A stretch of DNA of 64,000 nt from contig NC_092572.1 of the NCBI RefSeq assembly GCF_037975245.1, positions 19,904,489-19,968,488 of the forward strand, in the 5' to 3' direction. The notes under the pieces were generated by a model, which did not search any database, had not been told where the DNA came from, and was given only the letters and a program-made list of their open reading frames with translations. Below are positions 13,501 through 26,100 of this stretch, piece by piece (the first letter of the stretch is position 1; each line of letters begins with the position of its first letter). Made by a program: the position numbers and the translations under genes. This DNA comes from Apostichopus japonicus. Its lineage: Eukaryota > Echinodermata > Holothuroidea > Aspidochirotida > Stichopodidae.

Positions 13501-14128
13501 AAGTTTGTATTACAGCTAGCAATTACGTATTAATTTATTTTGTGTAATCATTCTCTTTTATACATTTTGTTTGATGGGGTTGTGAATGGAAAAGAGGTGT
13601 GTTTTGTGTAATAAAGTCAGATGACGCGGCTAAAAGTACCATACAAAATGAAAAGAATATTACTACTGGCAGAAATCATCGTGATGTCACGAGTTCTTAT
13701 CTCGATTTGAAATGACAATTTCTTTTATTCAGTAAGAACATTTTCGTTGTATTGTATGCTACTTACCGCAGGTATCTTGCAATGCTAGCAAATGTCTCTG
13801 GTTGTCGTTAATCTTCTTAATAAGACGCGGAAATCAATATGCAACGCGAAAGGTAGTTTGATTTGCTTTTCCTTCTTCTTTTTGTTCGACTGACTTATGA
13901 ATTTCAGATCTGGTTTCCGTAGTGTTTGCTATAAAACTATATAGCTGTTAGCTGCACATAATATTGTAGAAGGGTATGTTTATCTTTCGAAACTAAGGAA
14001 TGTATAGGTGGAGTCTATACGAACAGTTTGTATCAATATAGTGCATAGTTTTGATTTATTTATCTGCCCTTTGGGTGAGCCCTCTTAAGTTTTATTGGTT
14101 CAGTACAATTATAAGTGTTTACTGTTAC

Positions 14129-14480
14129 TCATATCTCAGTTTTTTTTAAACATAATAAAGCGGATTCAATATCCCTATAAGACATCACTGGGATAATACA
14201 TTGGATAAGGAGTTGTTTTTGCAATGTCACTGGGAAGCTCTTATCCTGCAATATGAAACTGAGCACGCAAAACTTTGCCCACGCCAGCTGGATACGTCTG
14301 TTTTCCTCTCCAACTGTGTAATTTTCCAAGAATATTCTTTTACCTAAGTATACATAACTGTCTACTTTTTCTATGATTTCGCCATCAACTGTAATCGTGT
14401 GGTCTTGTGATATATTACTCATGATTATTTTTGTCTTCTTCATGTTCATATTCAAGCCTGTCTTTTTTCTTTATTCACGC
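14129..14480 (-). pseudogene. LINE reverse-transcriptase fragment (C-terminal part)
   Basis: The reading ITVDGEIIEKVDSYVYLGK then RRIQLAWAKFCVLSFIL and LLIQCIIPVMSY matches the post-catalytic part of endonuclease-type LINE reverse transcriptases (the VDSYVYLG and LPVMTYG motifs). Frame intact for 108 residues; both ends truncated. RTE-like or related clade by motif, not certain. Confidence 0.75.
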
Positions 14481-14911
14481 AACTCACAAATCATTAATTT
14501 TATTCTCTCAGTTTTATTAAAAAGCTATTTCAAGTTGTTGTTAACGCATAATTTCAATAAAATGGCTTACAATTGTTTAGTTCACCTTTCAAGTAGATCA
14601 TCATTCATTCCGGATCTTTTGTTGTACAAATTATCTGAACTTCTTGATTAATGAAAAATCTCTGGGAAAAACAGATATAAAGGTTTCATTGTTCATACGT
14701 TTATAAAAAAAAAGGAAATAACCTAAAGACAAATTCTTCATCGGTGAATAATTTGATCATATTTCAGGCAATTAACAACTAGATTGACCGTTATGCAATA
14801 TGTGTGATAGAGTTATCTAAGCTTTAGCTTCTCGTCTGGCACCCATTCTCATGGCTGTATCAGTTGAAACTGGTAACGGTGGGTACCGTACCCGGTAAAT
14901 ATTATATATAT

Positions 14912-15188
14912 TACCGGTGCTGTGGCGAAGTGGATAAAGGCGGTGGCATTTGAAGCAATGCGGCTTAGCAATCGGAAGGTCCCCTGTTCGATACCCGGCC
15001 GGGTTATACTTAAGTGGTTTTTCTATCCAACGCAATCTATGGTTTTCCCATCTGAATATGACTTTCAAAATGAAAAGATTCCAAATTTGAGATAAAATGG
15101 TCAATTGGAAGCCACCTGACGTGTAAGCTGTAGTCCTTAAGCCCTTGAGGTTTTCTCCCACAACAGTGGTCGCCTAAGCGTCGTAAAA
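14912..15188 (+). mobile_element. tRNA-derived SINE, family 2, copy 2
   Basis: Starts ACCGGTGCTGTGGCGAAGTG; B-box GTTCGATACCC; the tail runs through TTTTCTCCCACAACAGTGGT to CGTCGTAAAA. The fullest copy in the window. Confidence 0.8.
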
Positions 15189-18018
15189 CTAATTGCTTAA
15201 AAGTTAAAAGTGATGTTTGTTATAATTTCATTACATGTGGTACATTTATGACCAGATGCTACAAAGGTCATGTGTTAAAGTGCCAATCCATTTTTTTTTT
15301 CACCAACATGCCTAGATTTTTTAATCCATAGACATTAAGGGTTACCATATGACAAACTAACTGCCCAATGATATTCCGATTAAGGGTTTCATTGGCCATC
15401 GGCACTAGGCCTGTGAAGGCTTGAAAGGAAAAATTCGTCGACACTATCTAAGCGTTGCATACCGCATGAAGAATTGTTTTGGCTAGAATGCCTCTTATAT
15501 TGCCGGAAATGACACTTCCCAGGCGTTTTAAAAATTGCAGCAGACCTCCATGGTTGCAGCTAAAGATATGATAACCTAACTTGCGTATTTTTGTAAGCTA
15601 TTTTTTACGCTGAATTAACAGTTTATACTTGAAGTAATGTTGCAATCCCCGTTATCCTCCTAAGTTGTTTTCTATGACGTAAACAGTTGTGCAATTGGCA
15701 TTTGTTCAAAGAGTTGGGTTTTCGGTCTCCGGAAGGCTGGTGACCGCAACTCAGAGGCAGTGTCCTCTGAAGTAGCCACTTCTCGCTCGCGTAAACTAAG
15801 GCCAATGTTCAGGCTAGTACATAAGGAGCTGATGGTTACGTGCAGTGTGACACTCTTTGACAAAATCTCATAGAAGACGAGATCCAAGTCTACGTTCGGT
15901 AAGTTATCTTATCAATTCTATCAACCAAGTTGGTATGTTTGTAATACCAGGGCACCGTGTCTAACTGTTCGTAGATATTGTAAGTGCTCATAATATTATT
16001 AGTACATTTGTGAGTCGTATGAATTATTGGCAAACTGCGCTATTACACTGAGGGAGATAACGCCCAACTATTTAGGAGTAACGTCCGATTATTAACATTA
16101 ACGTTATTAACTCTAATTAGTTGCGCTCTGAACTGCGTGAAACTGTAGGTACGTTTGTAAAGATCAGTGTTCTGCGGTGAATGAATGTAGTTCAGTCAGT
16201 CCGTAATAAGTAGCATTAGTGCATAATTCCTAGTTCAGCTATCAAACAGGAAGCAAGATACATGATCCACATTAAAGCCATTTAGTCCAACGATTGTTTC
16301 TTAGTGTATTTGCATAAGACGCTACGTTTAGCGCCGCGTTGTGCGCTGAGTTTCGACGCCGCATTGGAGTATTGCGTTAACAGTTAACGTTTATTGTTAG
16401 TAAAATATTTTGTGCCCCTGTATGCTAAGGGGGTTTGAATAAACGGTACCAATGTGCAATGAGCACTTGAATATCTTCCCCATTGCCATCTTCTTGTCGA
16501 GGCTCTCTTTCACCAACCCCAACGTTAAATATTGCCCCATCAGACGAGGAAGTGACAATACAATAAAAGTGGATAGAATTAAGTATCAAGGCACAATGTA
16601 AGCTAATGGAATCACCCAATAAATTGTTAGCCAAGAAAAGGTCAATCTGTCATCGATGTAAACTACTAAATACTCAGATTTTATAATGACTAGTATTATT
16701 GTTATTGCTACTACTACAACCAATACCACCACCACAAACAACACCACCAGCCACACCACAACTACCATTAACACCACTACCAACACTTCCTCTATTATTA
16801 ATATTTCGTTTTATTATATTTTTGTATATATGCGGGTGGATCTAGTGCAATATATCTTTCAACTTGTCGTGATTTGACTTTTTTCCAACCGGCAAAACGA
16901 GCAAGGACAAAACACAATTTGAATGTGGGAGGCTGTGAGTTTTAGTGGAGGATGGGTTGGTCTGGGTATGGTTTGTGAGGGTAGGTGGGGTGTTCGCAGT
17001 CGGGATTCGTATTATTAAATTTTGTTTTGCTTTGTTTACTTCCTCCTTAATTCCTTTGTCCAATATTTTATCTATTTCTGATTTGACTTTTTTTTGTCAA
17101 CTTAATGTTTTTTGGAAGTGAAACTCTTCGACAAGAACCTCATTTTTTTATAGTTTTACTTCCCTTTATTTTTCATTGCTGTTAATATTATAATTGTTTA
17201 TTTTGTGTAACTTTTCTACTATGTAATGAAAACAGAAATAAACGAAACAATCCGTTAGTAGAACGTATCATTTATTATAAGTAAGCGTAGAAGAGACATA
17301 AAGATGGGAATATATAACACTAATAAACTAACCATTTTCATTTGAAATTTGCCATACCAATATTTCCACCAAAATTTGTTGAAATAAAGAACTTAGTAAT
17401 AATTTTTTTCAGAAAATTGTTAATTACCAACTCTTGTATATAAGACGACATTGCAACATTCCGCCGAAAATTGTTGAAATGTACCAGATGTGACTTAAGA
17501 AATAAGTATAAAAAAAATCGTCATCATTTTAAAATTTTGAATAAAATAAAATTGTTGAAATGACAATTAAATTGTAATAAGTTATCATTTCAATATTTTA
17601 AGGAAACTATCAAATTGATCAATTGGAAAGAAATTAACAATTTAATTCTTTGCTGATATACGTTGAAAATAACAAAAAAAGGAACATTCGAAACCATTTC
17701 AACATTGTTCAGAAGATTGTCACGTTGCTCAATCGGAAAGAATTCACAACTTAACTCTGATACAATAGAGATAAATTGGAAAATTCAGCTCGGGCACTCG
17801 TCACATTTTAGCAAATGTATCTTATGCCCTGTTTTTCGGTGTCTAGCCCAACCCTTGTTTCTAAGCTCTAACCTTCGATAATTTGTAATAAATATATTTT
17901 TGAAAATTAAAGTCTGCGCCAATCATTCCTCACTTTGCGAAAAGTTGGCCTTCATTACTTTTGTTTTATGTGTGTAAGCGAGGCCGATCACGGTAAACGT
18001 AGAGTTCGGAAGGGTACA
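15189..18018. other. No gene recognised
   Basis: Contains a decayed GC-rich repeat module (15440-15525), a somewhat GC-richer stretch with two overlapping minus-strand frames (15623-15887) that I cannot support as a gene, the triplet repeat at 16706-16800, and AT-rich imperfect repeats (17340-17780). Confidence 0.45.
16706..16800. repeat. ACC/ACA-rich simple repeat
   Basis: Imperfect ACC and ACA triplets over about 95 bp. Confidence 0.85.
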
Positions 18019-18125
18019 AAAATATACTATGTACAACACTAAGAACCGTGCGAAACATATATATTGAACCAAAGTACTATGTAAAACACTAGGAACCTTA
18101 CGTAACATATATTAATCAAAGTACT
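18019..18125. repeat. Short tandem repeat of ~50-bp units
   Basis: Two successive units each carry ACTATGT-AAACACTA-GAACC then AACATATATT and CAAAGTACT. Confidence 0.65.
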
Positions 18126-18296
18126 TCCTTGTAACACCTCGTGGCCAAGCCAACAAGCCTTCTCAAACAGTGAGCAAGGGCTCGCCGACAGCGAACATGC
18201 ACGAGTGAACATAAAGATTAACTATTATAACAAAAATAAAGGGCATTTATCGTGTTAGCATTTCGGATACAAATGAGGGATAAAGATTAAGGGTGA

Positions 18297-19680
18297 GAGT
18301 TAACTTTACAATTGAATACAGTCGTTTGTTATTTCATAAACAATATAGTGGGCCATCAGTCTTTATTATAAAATGTTACAATATTCTCCCCTTGGTAAAA
18401 TAAATCGTCCTCGATATATACACTTCCCTTAAAAAAATACCTTATGTTCCTGAATGTTAATATTGCCCTATTCTATTGCAACTTGACCACAAGTAACACG
18501 ATACTATATATCATATTTAATTTTCAAGTAATTAAGAACATCAAAACTTCATACTAAATATCACAAAATGCACAAAAATACAAATTTTCAAGTAATTTAA
18601 ATCATAAAAACTACATACTAAGTATCACAAAATACACAAAAATACAACTTCACAATTGAGAAAACATTACTCCACTATTGCCTTACAATTGTTTGATACT
18701 TCTAAATACATAATCTCCTTTTAGACTAGAACATAGGACTTAACTTTACAATTGAATGCTGTCGTTTGTTATTTCATTAAAAATATAGTAAGCCATCAGT
18801 ATATTTTTTTTATAATTTGTTACAATATTCTCCCCTTGGTAAAATAAATCGTCCTCGATTGATACATTTTCCTTACAAAAATACATTATTTTCCTGAATG
18901 TTAATATTGCCCTATTCTATTGCAACTTGACCACAAGTAACACGATACTATATATCATATTTAACTCTCAAGTAATTAAGAACTTCAAAACTTCATACTA
19001 AATATCACAAAATGCACAAAAATACAAATTTTCAATCAATTAAAATCATAAAAACTACATACTAAGTATAAAAAAATACACAAAAATAAAACTTCACAAT
19101 TGAGAAAACATTACTCCACTATTGCCTTACAATTGTTTGATACTTCTAAATACATAATCTCCTTTTAGACTAGAACATAAGAGTTAACTTTACAATTGAA
19201 TGCTGTCGTTTGTTATTTCATTAAAAATATAGTAAGCCATCAGTATATTTTTTTATAATTTGTTACAATATTCTCCCCTTGGTAAAATAAATCGTCCTCG
19301 ATTGATACATTTTCCTTACAAAAATACCTTATGTTCCTGAATGTTATATTTCCCTATTCTATTGCAACTTGACCACAAGTAACACGATACTATATATCAT
19401 GGTTTTTTTTTCTTCAAGTAATTAAGAACATCAAAACTACATACTAAATATCACAAAATACACAAAAATACAACATCACAATTGAGAACACATTACTCCA
19501 CTGTTGCCTTACAATTATTTGATACTTCTAAATACATAATCTTCTTATCGACTAGAACAAAGGAGTTAACTTTACAATTGAATACAGTCATTTGTTATAT
19601 GATTTAAAAATATAGTGTTAATATTGCCCTATGCTATTGAACTTGACCACAAGTAACTATACTATATATATATATATAAC
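18297..19680. repeat. Tandem array of ~440-bp units
   Basis: Units begin at 18297, 18737, 19181 and 19563, each with TTAACTTTACAATTGAAT. They share TCTCCCCTTGGTAAAATAAA and TTGACCACAAGTAACACGAT. The third is shortened (382 bp) and the last is partial, ending in (TA)n. No coding potential. Confidence 0.9.
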
Positions 19681-19937
19681 ACCATACCATATATTAAAGT
19701 GCTGTTATCGTGAAATAAAACATGCTCAAGAGCACTGTACAAAAGAACCAATACCTGGAATATAAAATTACCAAACTTTAGAAACCTAATAATAATAACA
19801 ACAGCAATAAAAGTAAAAAATGATATAAGACATAAACTATAAACATAAACTATAAAATATAAATCACAATAAAGAACATAAAAATATAAATATATATAAT
19901 AATGGGCACAGTAATATGAATAAAAAAACGAATAAGA

Positions 19938-20235
19938 TTAATACCCATATACAAGCCTAAAACGATAATTTTTCAAATGCTTCTTTAAAGTGTCAATATA
20001 TGTGATATTTCTCAAGTGATGAGGAAGAGAATTCCAGAGTTTAGGACCTGCTGCACTGAACGAACAATCTCCATATGTGACTTTGTTAGTACGAGGAATT
20101 ACTACAGAAAGATGACTTTGGGACCGTAATGCCCTAGCTGGGGTGTAGCGTTTCACCAAATCAGTCATATAGCTCGGATATTTATCATGAAGAATGCGAA
20201 GGCAATAGTGGAAGTATTGTTTCTCAAAAACTAAA
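19938..20235 (-). pseudogene. LINE 3' end fragment (CR1/Jockey-like reverse transcriptase C-terminus)
   Basis: Reads EKQYFHYCLRILHDKYPSY, then RALRSQSHLSVVIPRTNK, GDCSFSAAGPKLWNSLPHHL and LKKHLKNYRF, the standard C-terminus of CR1/Jockey-type LINE proteins (AAPKLWNSLP motif). An A-rich, TAA-rich 3' region follows at 19700-19937. Confidence 0.78.
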
Positions 20236-21488
20236 AACAGCCTTTGGATGATGTGTTTAAAGTGTGCCAGTATTGTTTTCTTCCTCTTCAGATTTTAAAT
20301 GCATATCTGTGAGTGTAAACATGTATAAGCGCCGAAGGAGTTTACTGAAGCACGACTGTCCATACCGTGTGAAAGGCAGGTGGAAAGATGATTCTCAGTA
20401 CCGTATATCATATTTGTCCACCACTGTGTCATGTCAAAATTAACATCAAAGCGATGGTAATGACCGATTTCTATGTCTCATTCCAACTACAAAGCTGGAA
20501 CAAGTGTTTACCATAATATTCCAAAGCGTGCTTCTATTCATTTCGTTTAACTTGGCCTAGGATGCGAACATGTACACAATGTATCTGTTAGGATACCAAA
20601 CGCATACCAAAGAACGATCATCGTGCGTTCGAGAAACAATATTTTGCTACAGGTGAATAACTGCTATCCTTATAGGTGTCTCTAGCTTAGTCATTTGACT
20701 TTGAACCCAACAAACATATTGTTATGGTTCCGAATTTTCAGTTTGCTTATCTTAGAATCCAAATTTGTATACGTATTTTAAGGATAAGGATATCAACCGC
20801 ACCAAAGAACGACGCTGAATGAGAGACAGAAGTACTGCCTAGTAATTACCTCCATCCTTATTAATGTATGTCGTTTACCTACTAACTTTGAACCCAAGTC
20901 TAACAACCACAGTAATGGTAAATGCACCGAGAACAATGGCGCTGGTTTTTGTAGTGCACACGCGCATTTTCCATTCAACAGACTTTGCCCTCTGAGACCT
21001 GCTGTTTGATACAGTATCCATTATGAGGTATGCGATGTAGAACATTTTCATATAACGCATTAATCAGTAATAATAGCCACAATGGATTTACAGTTCGTTG
21101 TTACTGTTGATCTGTGTTACAAGAAAATGAATTTGATTATATAAATTATCTAATCCTAACTAGTAATACCTATCATTCATTACTGTATAACAATTATTAT
21201 TAACGTGAGAGTGTCGGTACTACTTCAACCACTCAAAGAGAAAAACATCTTTAATAATATATAAGATCCACTGGCAGGGCCAATTTCTTTTCTGGTTGCA
21301 ATTGTCACAGTAGACATTTAAAAATTGGAAATAGCCGCAATCTAAATGGTCTAATTTGTTTTCCGTAGTTTTCGCTAGTTCATAGGCTAAATTAGCATAT
21401 GTATAGCCGAAAGTTTTTAGATCTATTTAACAGGAATAGTCCCTATTGGCACGTTGCCAATGAACTAATATTCCAAAACTTCCAAACG

Positions 21489-21878
21489 TCACAAGTTATA
21501 ATGAGTCAGGTAGTTAGCTATACAATAGGAACAAAATGAGTCCAACTTGGTAGGGTATTGTTTATACACTTGTGTATCGAGGTATATAAGTATATTGTGT
21601 GATTCGGGGTTGAGATCCAGAACTGGTATCAATATTCTACGCAGAAAGTTATAAGGTTCAGGCCGTGAATACCGCATAGGGCGAAGTATTATCATATTAG
21701 TTTGACTACCTTCCAAAGCTATAGACAAGAGCACGTGGCGTCTGTCATATGGGAAGCAGTGGGAACTTTTTAAAATTACACCGCAACCTTGCCAAATAAC
21801 ATAACAAACGTATTTAAGACTTGGAGCATCCTTCTTGGAAACCAACCCAACGTCTATGTCCTGGACACTGTTAGCCAT
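21489..21878 (-). CDS. Candidate ORF or first exon, unknown (up to 129 aa)
   Basis: ATG in a good context (ACAAGATGG). The first ~58 residues look coding-like (MANSVQDIDVGLVSKKDAPS, then VCYVIWQGCGVILK). A possible donor GGAAG|GTAGTC lies at about 21707, so only the first part may be an exon. It lies 1 kb downstream of the death-domain gene on the same strand. No family recognised. Confidence 0.28.
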   Translation of the reverse strand: MANSVQDIDVGLVSKKDAPSLKYVCYVIWQGCGVILKSSHCFPYDRRHVLLSIALEGSQTNMIILRPMRYSRPEPYNFLRRILIPVLDLNPESHNILIYLDTQVYKQYPTKLDSFCSYCIANYLTHYNL

Positions 21879-22440
21879 CTTGTATGGCAGCTAATCCGGG
21901 ATTCCTGTCTGGCCCGACGAACTACCAGGAACAGACCTGAAAGTGGCCCCATACACGCGACGTTTTTACCCACTTTGAACTACGGATAGTATGAACATTA
22001 TGGTTTAACGTTGCAAGAGGACAGTAAGCTGAAACAAGAGGGGCAATATAATAGAGTGTGCAATATAACGTAACCAGCAAATAATATTCAATATTTAATT
22101 ATAAGTTAATTCATTTGTTTTGGTGTAGTTTGATGTTAAAATTAGTGCAATAAGACGGGTAATAATAATTATTTACTAACTTTGACAGCGTGTTGTTGTA
22201 TTTTGTTGATTGTGATAGTGTAAACACCCCAGTATTTGTAAGGAAATCTGCGAACCCACATGTCCTAGCAATACAGCCGTGACAGCAATATATTACTTAC
22301 TTATTGGGTATCTAAAGTGTGTGATGAGATATCAGCAATGATATACAGAACTGTCAGTGCAGATGCACAGAATATGTCTTCTAGTTCAATATTGGAATAC
22401 ACAATGTAGAAGTATTAATCTATTCAAACTAGTGCAAACT

Positions 22441-22470
22441 ATATATTGATACTATTCAGTATCAATATAT
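22441..22470. repeat. Perfect 13-bp inverted repeat (hairpin)
   Basis: ATATATTGATACT, loop ATTC, then AGTATCAATATAT. Located about 0.4 kb downstream of the death-domain gene stop. Confidence 0.85.
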
Positions 22471-22881
22471 AACATGATTAGGCTAGTTGAAGTCAATTTT
22501 AATCCTGCGTAACTGGTTTAACCGGTCTTTGCTTCCACATGATTGACACCTAGTGTTTCACAAGATATTCACAATGAAAGGCCGCAGCCTGCTCAAAAGT
22601 TCACGTTAACGAATAGAATACGAATCCACTCCTCAGGTTAACATGAGAGTCACAACGTTAATTGAAATTATTTTACATTTACTGAAGCATTAAGGCACTA
22701 TACTGTTTTCTTGTGTAACAATTTAAAGGGAATGGTTCGTTGGTACCTGAATGTGACTTGTCAATTTGGGTATAACAAAAGTTAGTATATACAAAATTCT
22801 TCTCTTTATTGCAATTCATGTAGATTACTTCCTCTGGTTCGGTCGTTCTTATTTGGATTGGCGTTTTGTCTATATTTCGAC

Positions 22882-23130
22882 TCATGAAGGCTTATATTTT
22901 TCAAGCAACTCTTCTTGTAAATCAACTCTTCCTGCTTTTCTCAAAGCATCTGCGAGAACGTCATAAGTTGCAGCGCTAGCTCTTTTCCTTTTCCACACAA
23001 GTAGCATTTGGTATGTCGTCTCCTTGAGATTTGGATAACTCTTTTGTTCGAGGTTTTCGAGTTGTTCCTCAGTCAACTGAAGCTTCCTTCCAACATCCAT
23101 CCAGCATTTGCCAATATTTTCTGATAAGTC
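22882..23130 (-). CDS. Death-domain exon (C-terminal exon)
   Basis: Acceptor TTTTCAAAG|GACTTATC; 82 residues then TGA. Six-helix death-domain pattern: GKCWMDVGRKLQLTEEQLEN, then TTYQMLLVWKRKRASAATYD with the conserved tryptophan, then LADALRKAGRVDLQEELLEK. The domain fills the whole exon and ends the protein six residues later. Confidence 0.88.
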   Translation of the reverse strand, partial: DLSENIGKCWMDVGRKLQLTEEQLENLEQKSYPNLKETTYQMLLVWKRKRASAATYDVLADALRKAGRVDLQEELLEKYKPS

Positions 23131-26100
23131 CTTTGAAAACGAAAAATAAGAGAAAAGTATACTCCTATCAAGACATTGTTTATGTTCTGGATAACCATCG
23201 TGAATAAAATCATCTTAGGAGGTTATCCTCATTATTTCCTAATTAAAACCACAAATAAAGTTATGTAGGGACTCATATACTTACATGTCTCTACTCAAAT
23301 TATGCACTTCCCTATCTACCTTATTTGCTTACATAATGGAAACGTTTAGCACTGCGCAGCAACGAACCGACATTAGACATCTTTAACTCTGTTTGAACGG
23401 TAACGAACCGCCGGGCTGCTGCTCTTATTCGGTAGAATCGTTTGACATGACGTATGCGGCTAGGCATGTAGGTTCAGCAAGATGATGTATGGATGAAACC
23501 CCCCCACACCCCCCCCCCCCGCGCGCCTTGAAAAAAAGTGATGTTAATATTCCGGTAATCTCGGGGGTACATCGATCAGAAGATTAAGCATGACAGCAAA
23601 CACGATCTTCTGGGCCATCTCTCTGACGCCTAAATGTGGAGAATACGCTGTGGCACAGTGCATGAGAGAGGAAGCTAACATTTCATCTCAAATAAATGAA
23701 ACATTGTGTGTTCATCGCCTGTGCATGACACGTCCCGTAGAATAAGGCTACGTCTGGGGGAGGTTCCCACACGTTGATGTCAGTGTAATTGTGGCAGATT
23801 GTGAACCCAATTTCATTAATCTCGACTTAAACCTCGATTCAAAACGCAGATGTTTTTGTTCAAAACGATAAATTTTGAACAAGGAGGCAGTGAAATCAAT
23901 ATAAGTAAGAAATTACAATAACGATATCGAAGACATTACGCGATAAAGGTTTGTTTTGATATACAGTTTCGCATTATCTTTGCATTGAAGGCCTTATTGG
24001 TCAATACTTAATAAATTGCAATCTATTTTGCTTAAATTACCGTTTAAGTTACTCTTCGTAGAATATAGCAACGGATACACAGTTACCTGAAGAAACTTGT
24101 TGCGAACTTTGGTGTGTGAAATTGCTGACGGTAGTTTTTCTTGTGAATCTGCAGTACCATTCCTCGTTGAAGGTATGATTGCTTCAGCTCTTGACAAACT
24201 GGATTCCTTGTAAGATAATAGCATATCAATACTATATATTATAAGTTCGAGACCTGTATACACATCCCATTGTTTCATGATTAACAACACATACTCCTTT
24301 GCAATGGACAATTACGTGCATATATTGCAAGAACAACACCAAATACTAAACGTTTTTGCAAACATCCTAACTGAAGTTTAGTTATCAGTAATAATAATAA
24401 TCAGCACTTATTTTACGACGCTTAAGCGACCACAAATGTGGGAGAAACCTGTAAGGGCTAATGGATTACAACTTACACGACTGGTGGCTTCTAATTCAAC
24501 ATTTTAATTTTAATTTTGGATCTTTTTAAATTAAGACATTCATTTCAGATGGGAAAACCGTAGATTGCTCTTGGATGAAATACCCACCTTATTATGACCG
24601 GGCCGGGTATCGAATCTGGAACCTCCCGATTACTAAGCCTTATTACTTAAAATGCCACCGCCTTTATCCACTCGGCCACAGCACCGGTATATAGAGATGT
24701 AGCTATAGAGATGTAGCGTTACTCTAAAATTGATGTCTCGCTCTATTTATGTAGTGTACTTCTTAGACACATATATATATACGCACATACATACATATAC
24801 ACACATACACGCACATATACAGATACAACATTGAACATCGTGAGAATGGGGGTTGTGAGAGAACAAATACAGATGACATCTCTACAGCTGCCGTTAAATG
24901 TACACCATTTGTAATACAATATTAGAAATAAGTAAAACATTGAACATAGAAGGATACACTTTGCTAAAAGCATTAACATATATTCCAAAAAGAATAACTA
25001 AAGCGTAGCAACTTACCTTTAGTGAGAACAATAACTTCACAAGATTCGACCCTTGGCCAGCTTTGAAGAAACATGCACATCCGTCTGTTTCGTCGGAGGT
25101 CATCTTATTCAGGACAAACGTACAGAAACTTTCTTCCGTAATCGAAACTGTGCTAAAATTGATAATCTTTGAAGGCAAATAAGCAGAAGTTACATGAAGT
25201 TGTCATTAATTGAATTTAACATACTTTAACTTACTTGGGATATCAAAGTACATTTATGAATATGTAGGCATAAGTAGTAAGTTTTGACATGTTTCTAGGT
25301 TGCGGGTTGCTTGATACTAGCAAGATTCGTGGTCATTATTTCTATTCCTTGGTCTAAGTTCTTTAGAGGAAATATAAACGACAGCATTAATGCAAATTTC
25401 GGGTTTTTTATCAATACATTTGTAGAGACAATTTTTTTTTCGAATAATGTCATCATTTGTTCATCTATCTTATTGGCAAAACTGATAACTGTATAAAGTA
25501 ATATAAGTAATAAAGTAATACTTATGTGACTTTGAAATTATTTTAAACGGATCTACTATTAAATAACTACGGGGTAACATTGCATCTTCAGCCTATTGTA
25601 CCAAGACTTCTGCCTTATTTTGCACAGTTTCTATGAAATGATGGAAACCGAGCCGGCAATAAGCTAAGTAATAGACTTACAAGCAGAATGCCATATACGA
25701 TACGTTTGAAGAACATTTGTTTTGCATGAAAACTGTCACCACAGGATCATAATACTAAAATTTTGATAAAGCCATTTCTTCCATTGGCACTGAAAATTGA
25801 AAATTGATGGATGTGGTGGTCACTTTAACTTCATTATTTGTGCAACTTTTTTGTGCAGGCTGTAGTTAGACTACGGTATTGCTACTCCCCTACAAACAAT
25901 GAGTGTTATACACATATACACATATGTCATAGTTTGTATGTTAATTGATGATTCAGAAAGATTATGTGACATTTTCTATTACAAATATGTGTTTTTGTTG
26001 GTAATAAAGTAATCGGATGAAACAAACAAACATTATTCAAGCTTAATAACATGATAGTTTTGAGCTAATTTATTTAACAATAAACTATTTCAACCAACCT

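Larger units (their letters stand above)
20236..22881. other. Mostly no gene; degenerate ~210-bp duplication at 20600-20920
   Basis: Two related blocks contain ACCAAAGAACGA and GACTTTGAACCCAA/AACTTTGAACCCAAG. Also contains the candidate ORF at 21489-21878 and the hairpin at 22441-22470. The part next to 22881 should include the 3' UTR of the death-domain gene. Confidence 0.45.

Noticed and set aside
15623-15887. Two overlapping minus-strand frames in a GC-richer stretch
   Set aside because: Somewhat protein-like, but two competing frames, no homology and no splice partners.
18297-19680. CRISPR-like or regulatory array
   Set aside because: Units are long direct tandem repeats without spacers, in a eukaryotic context.
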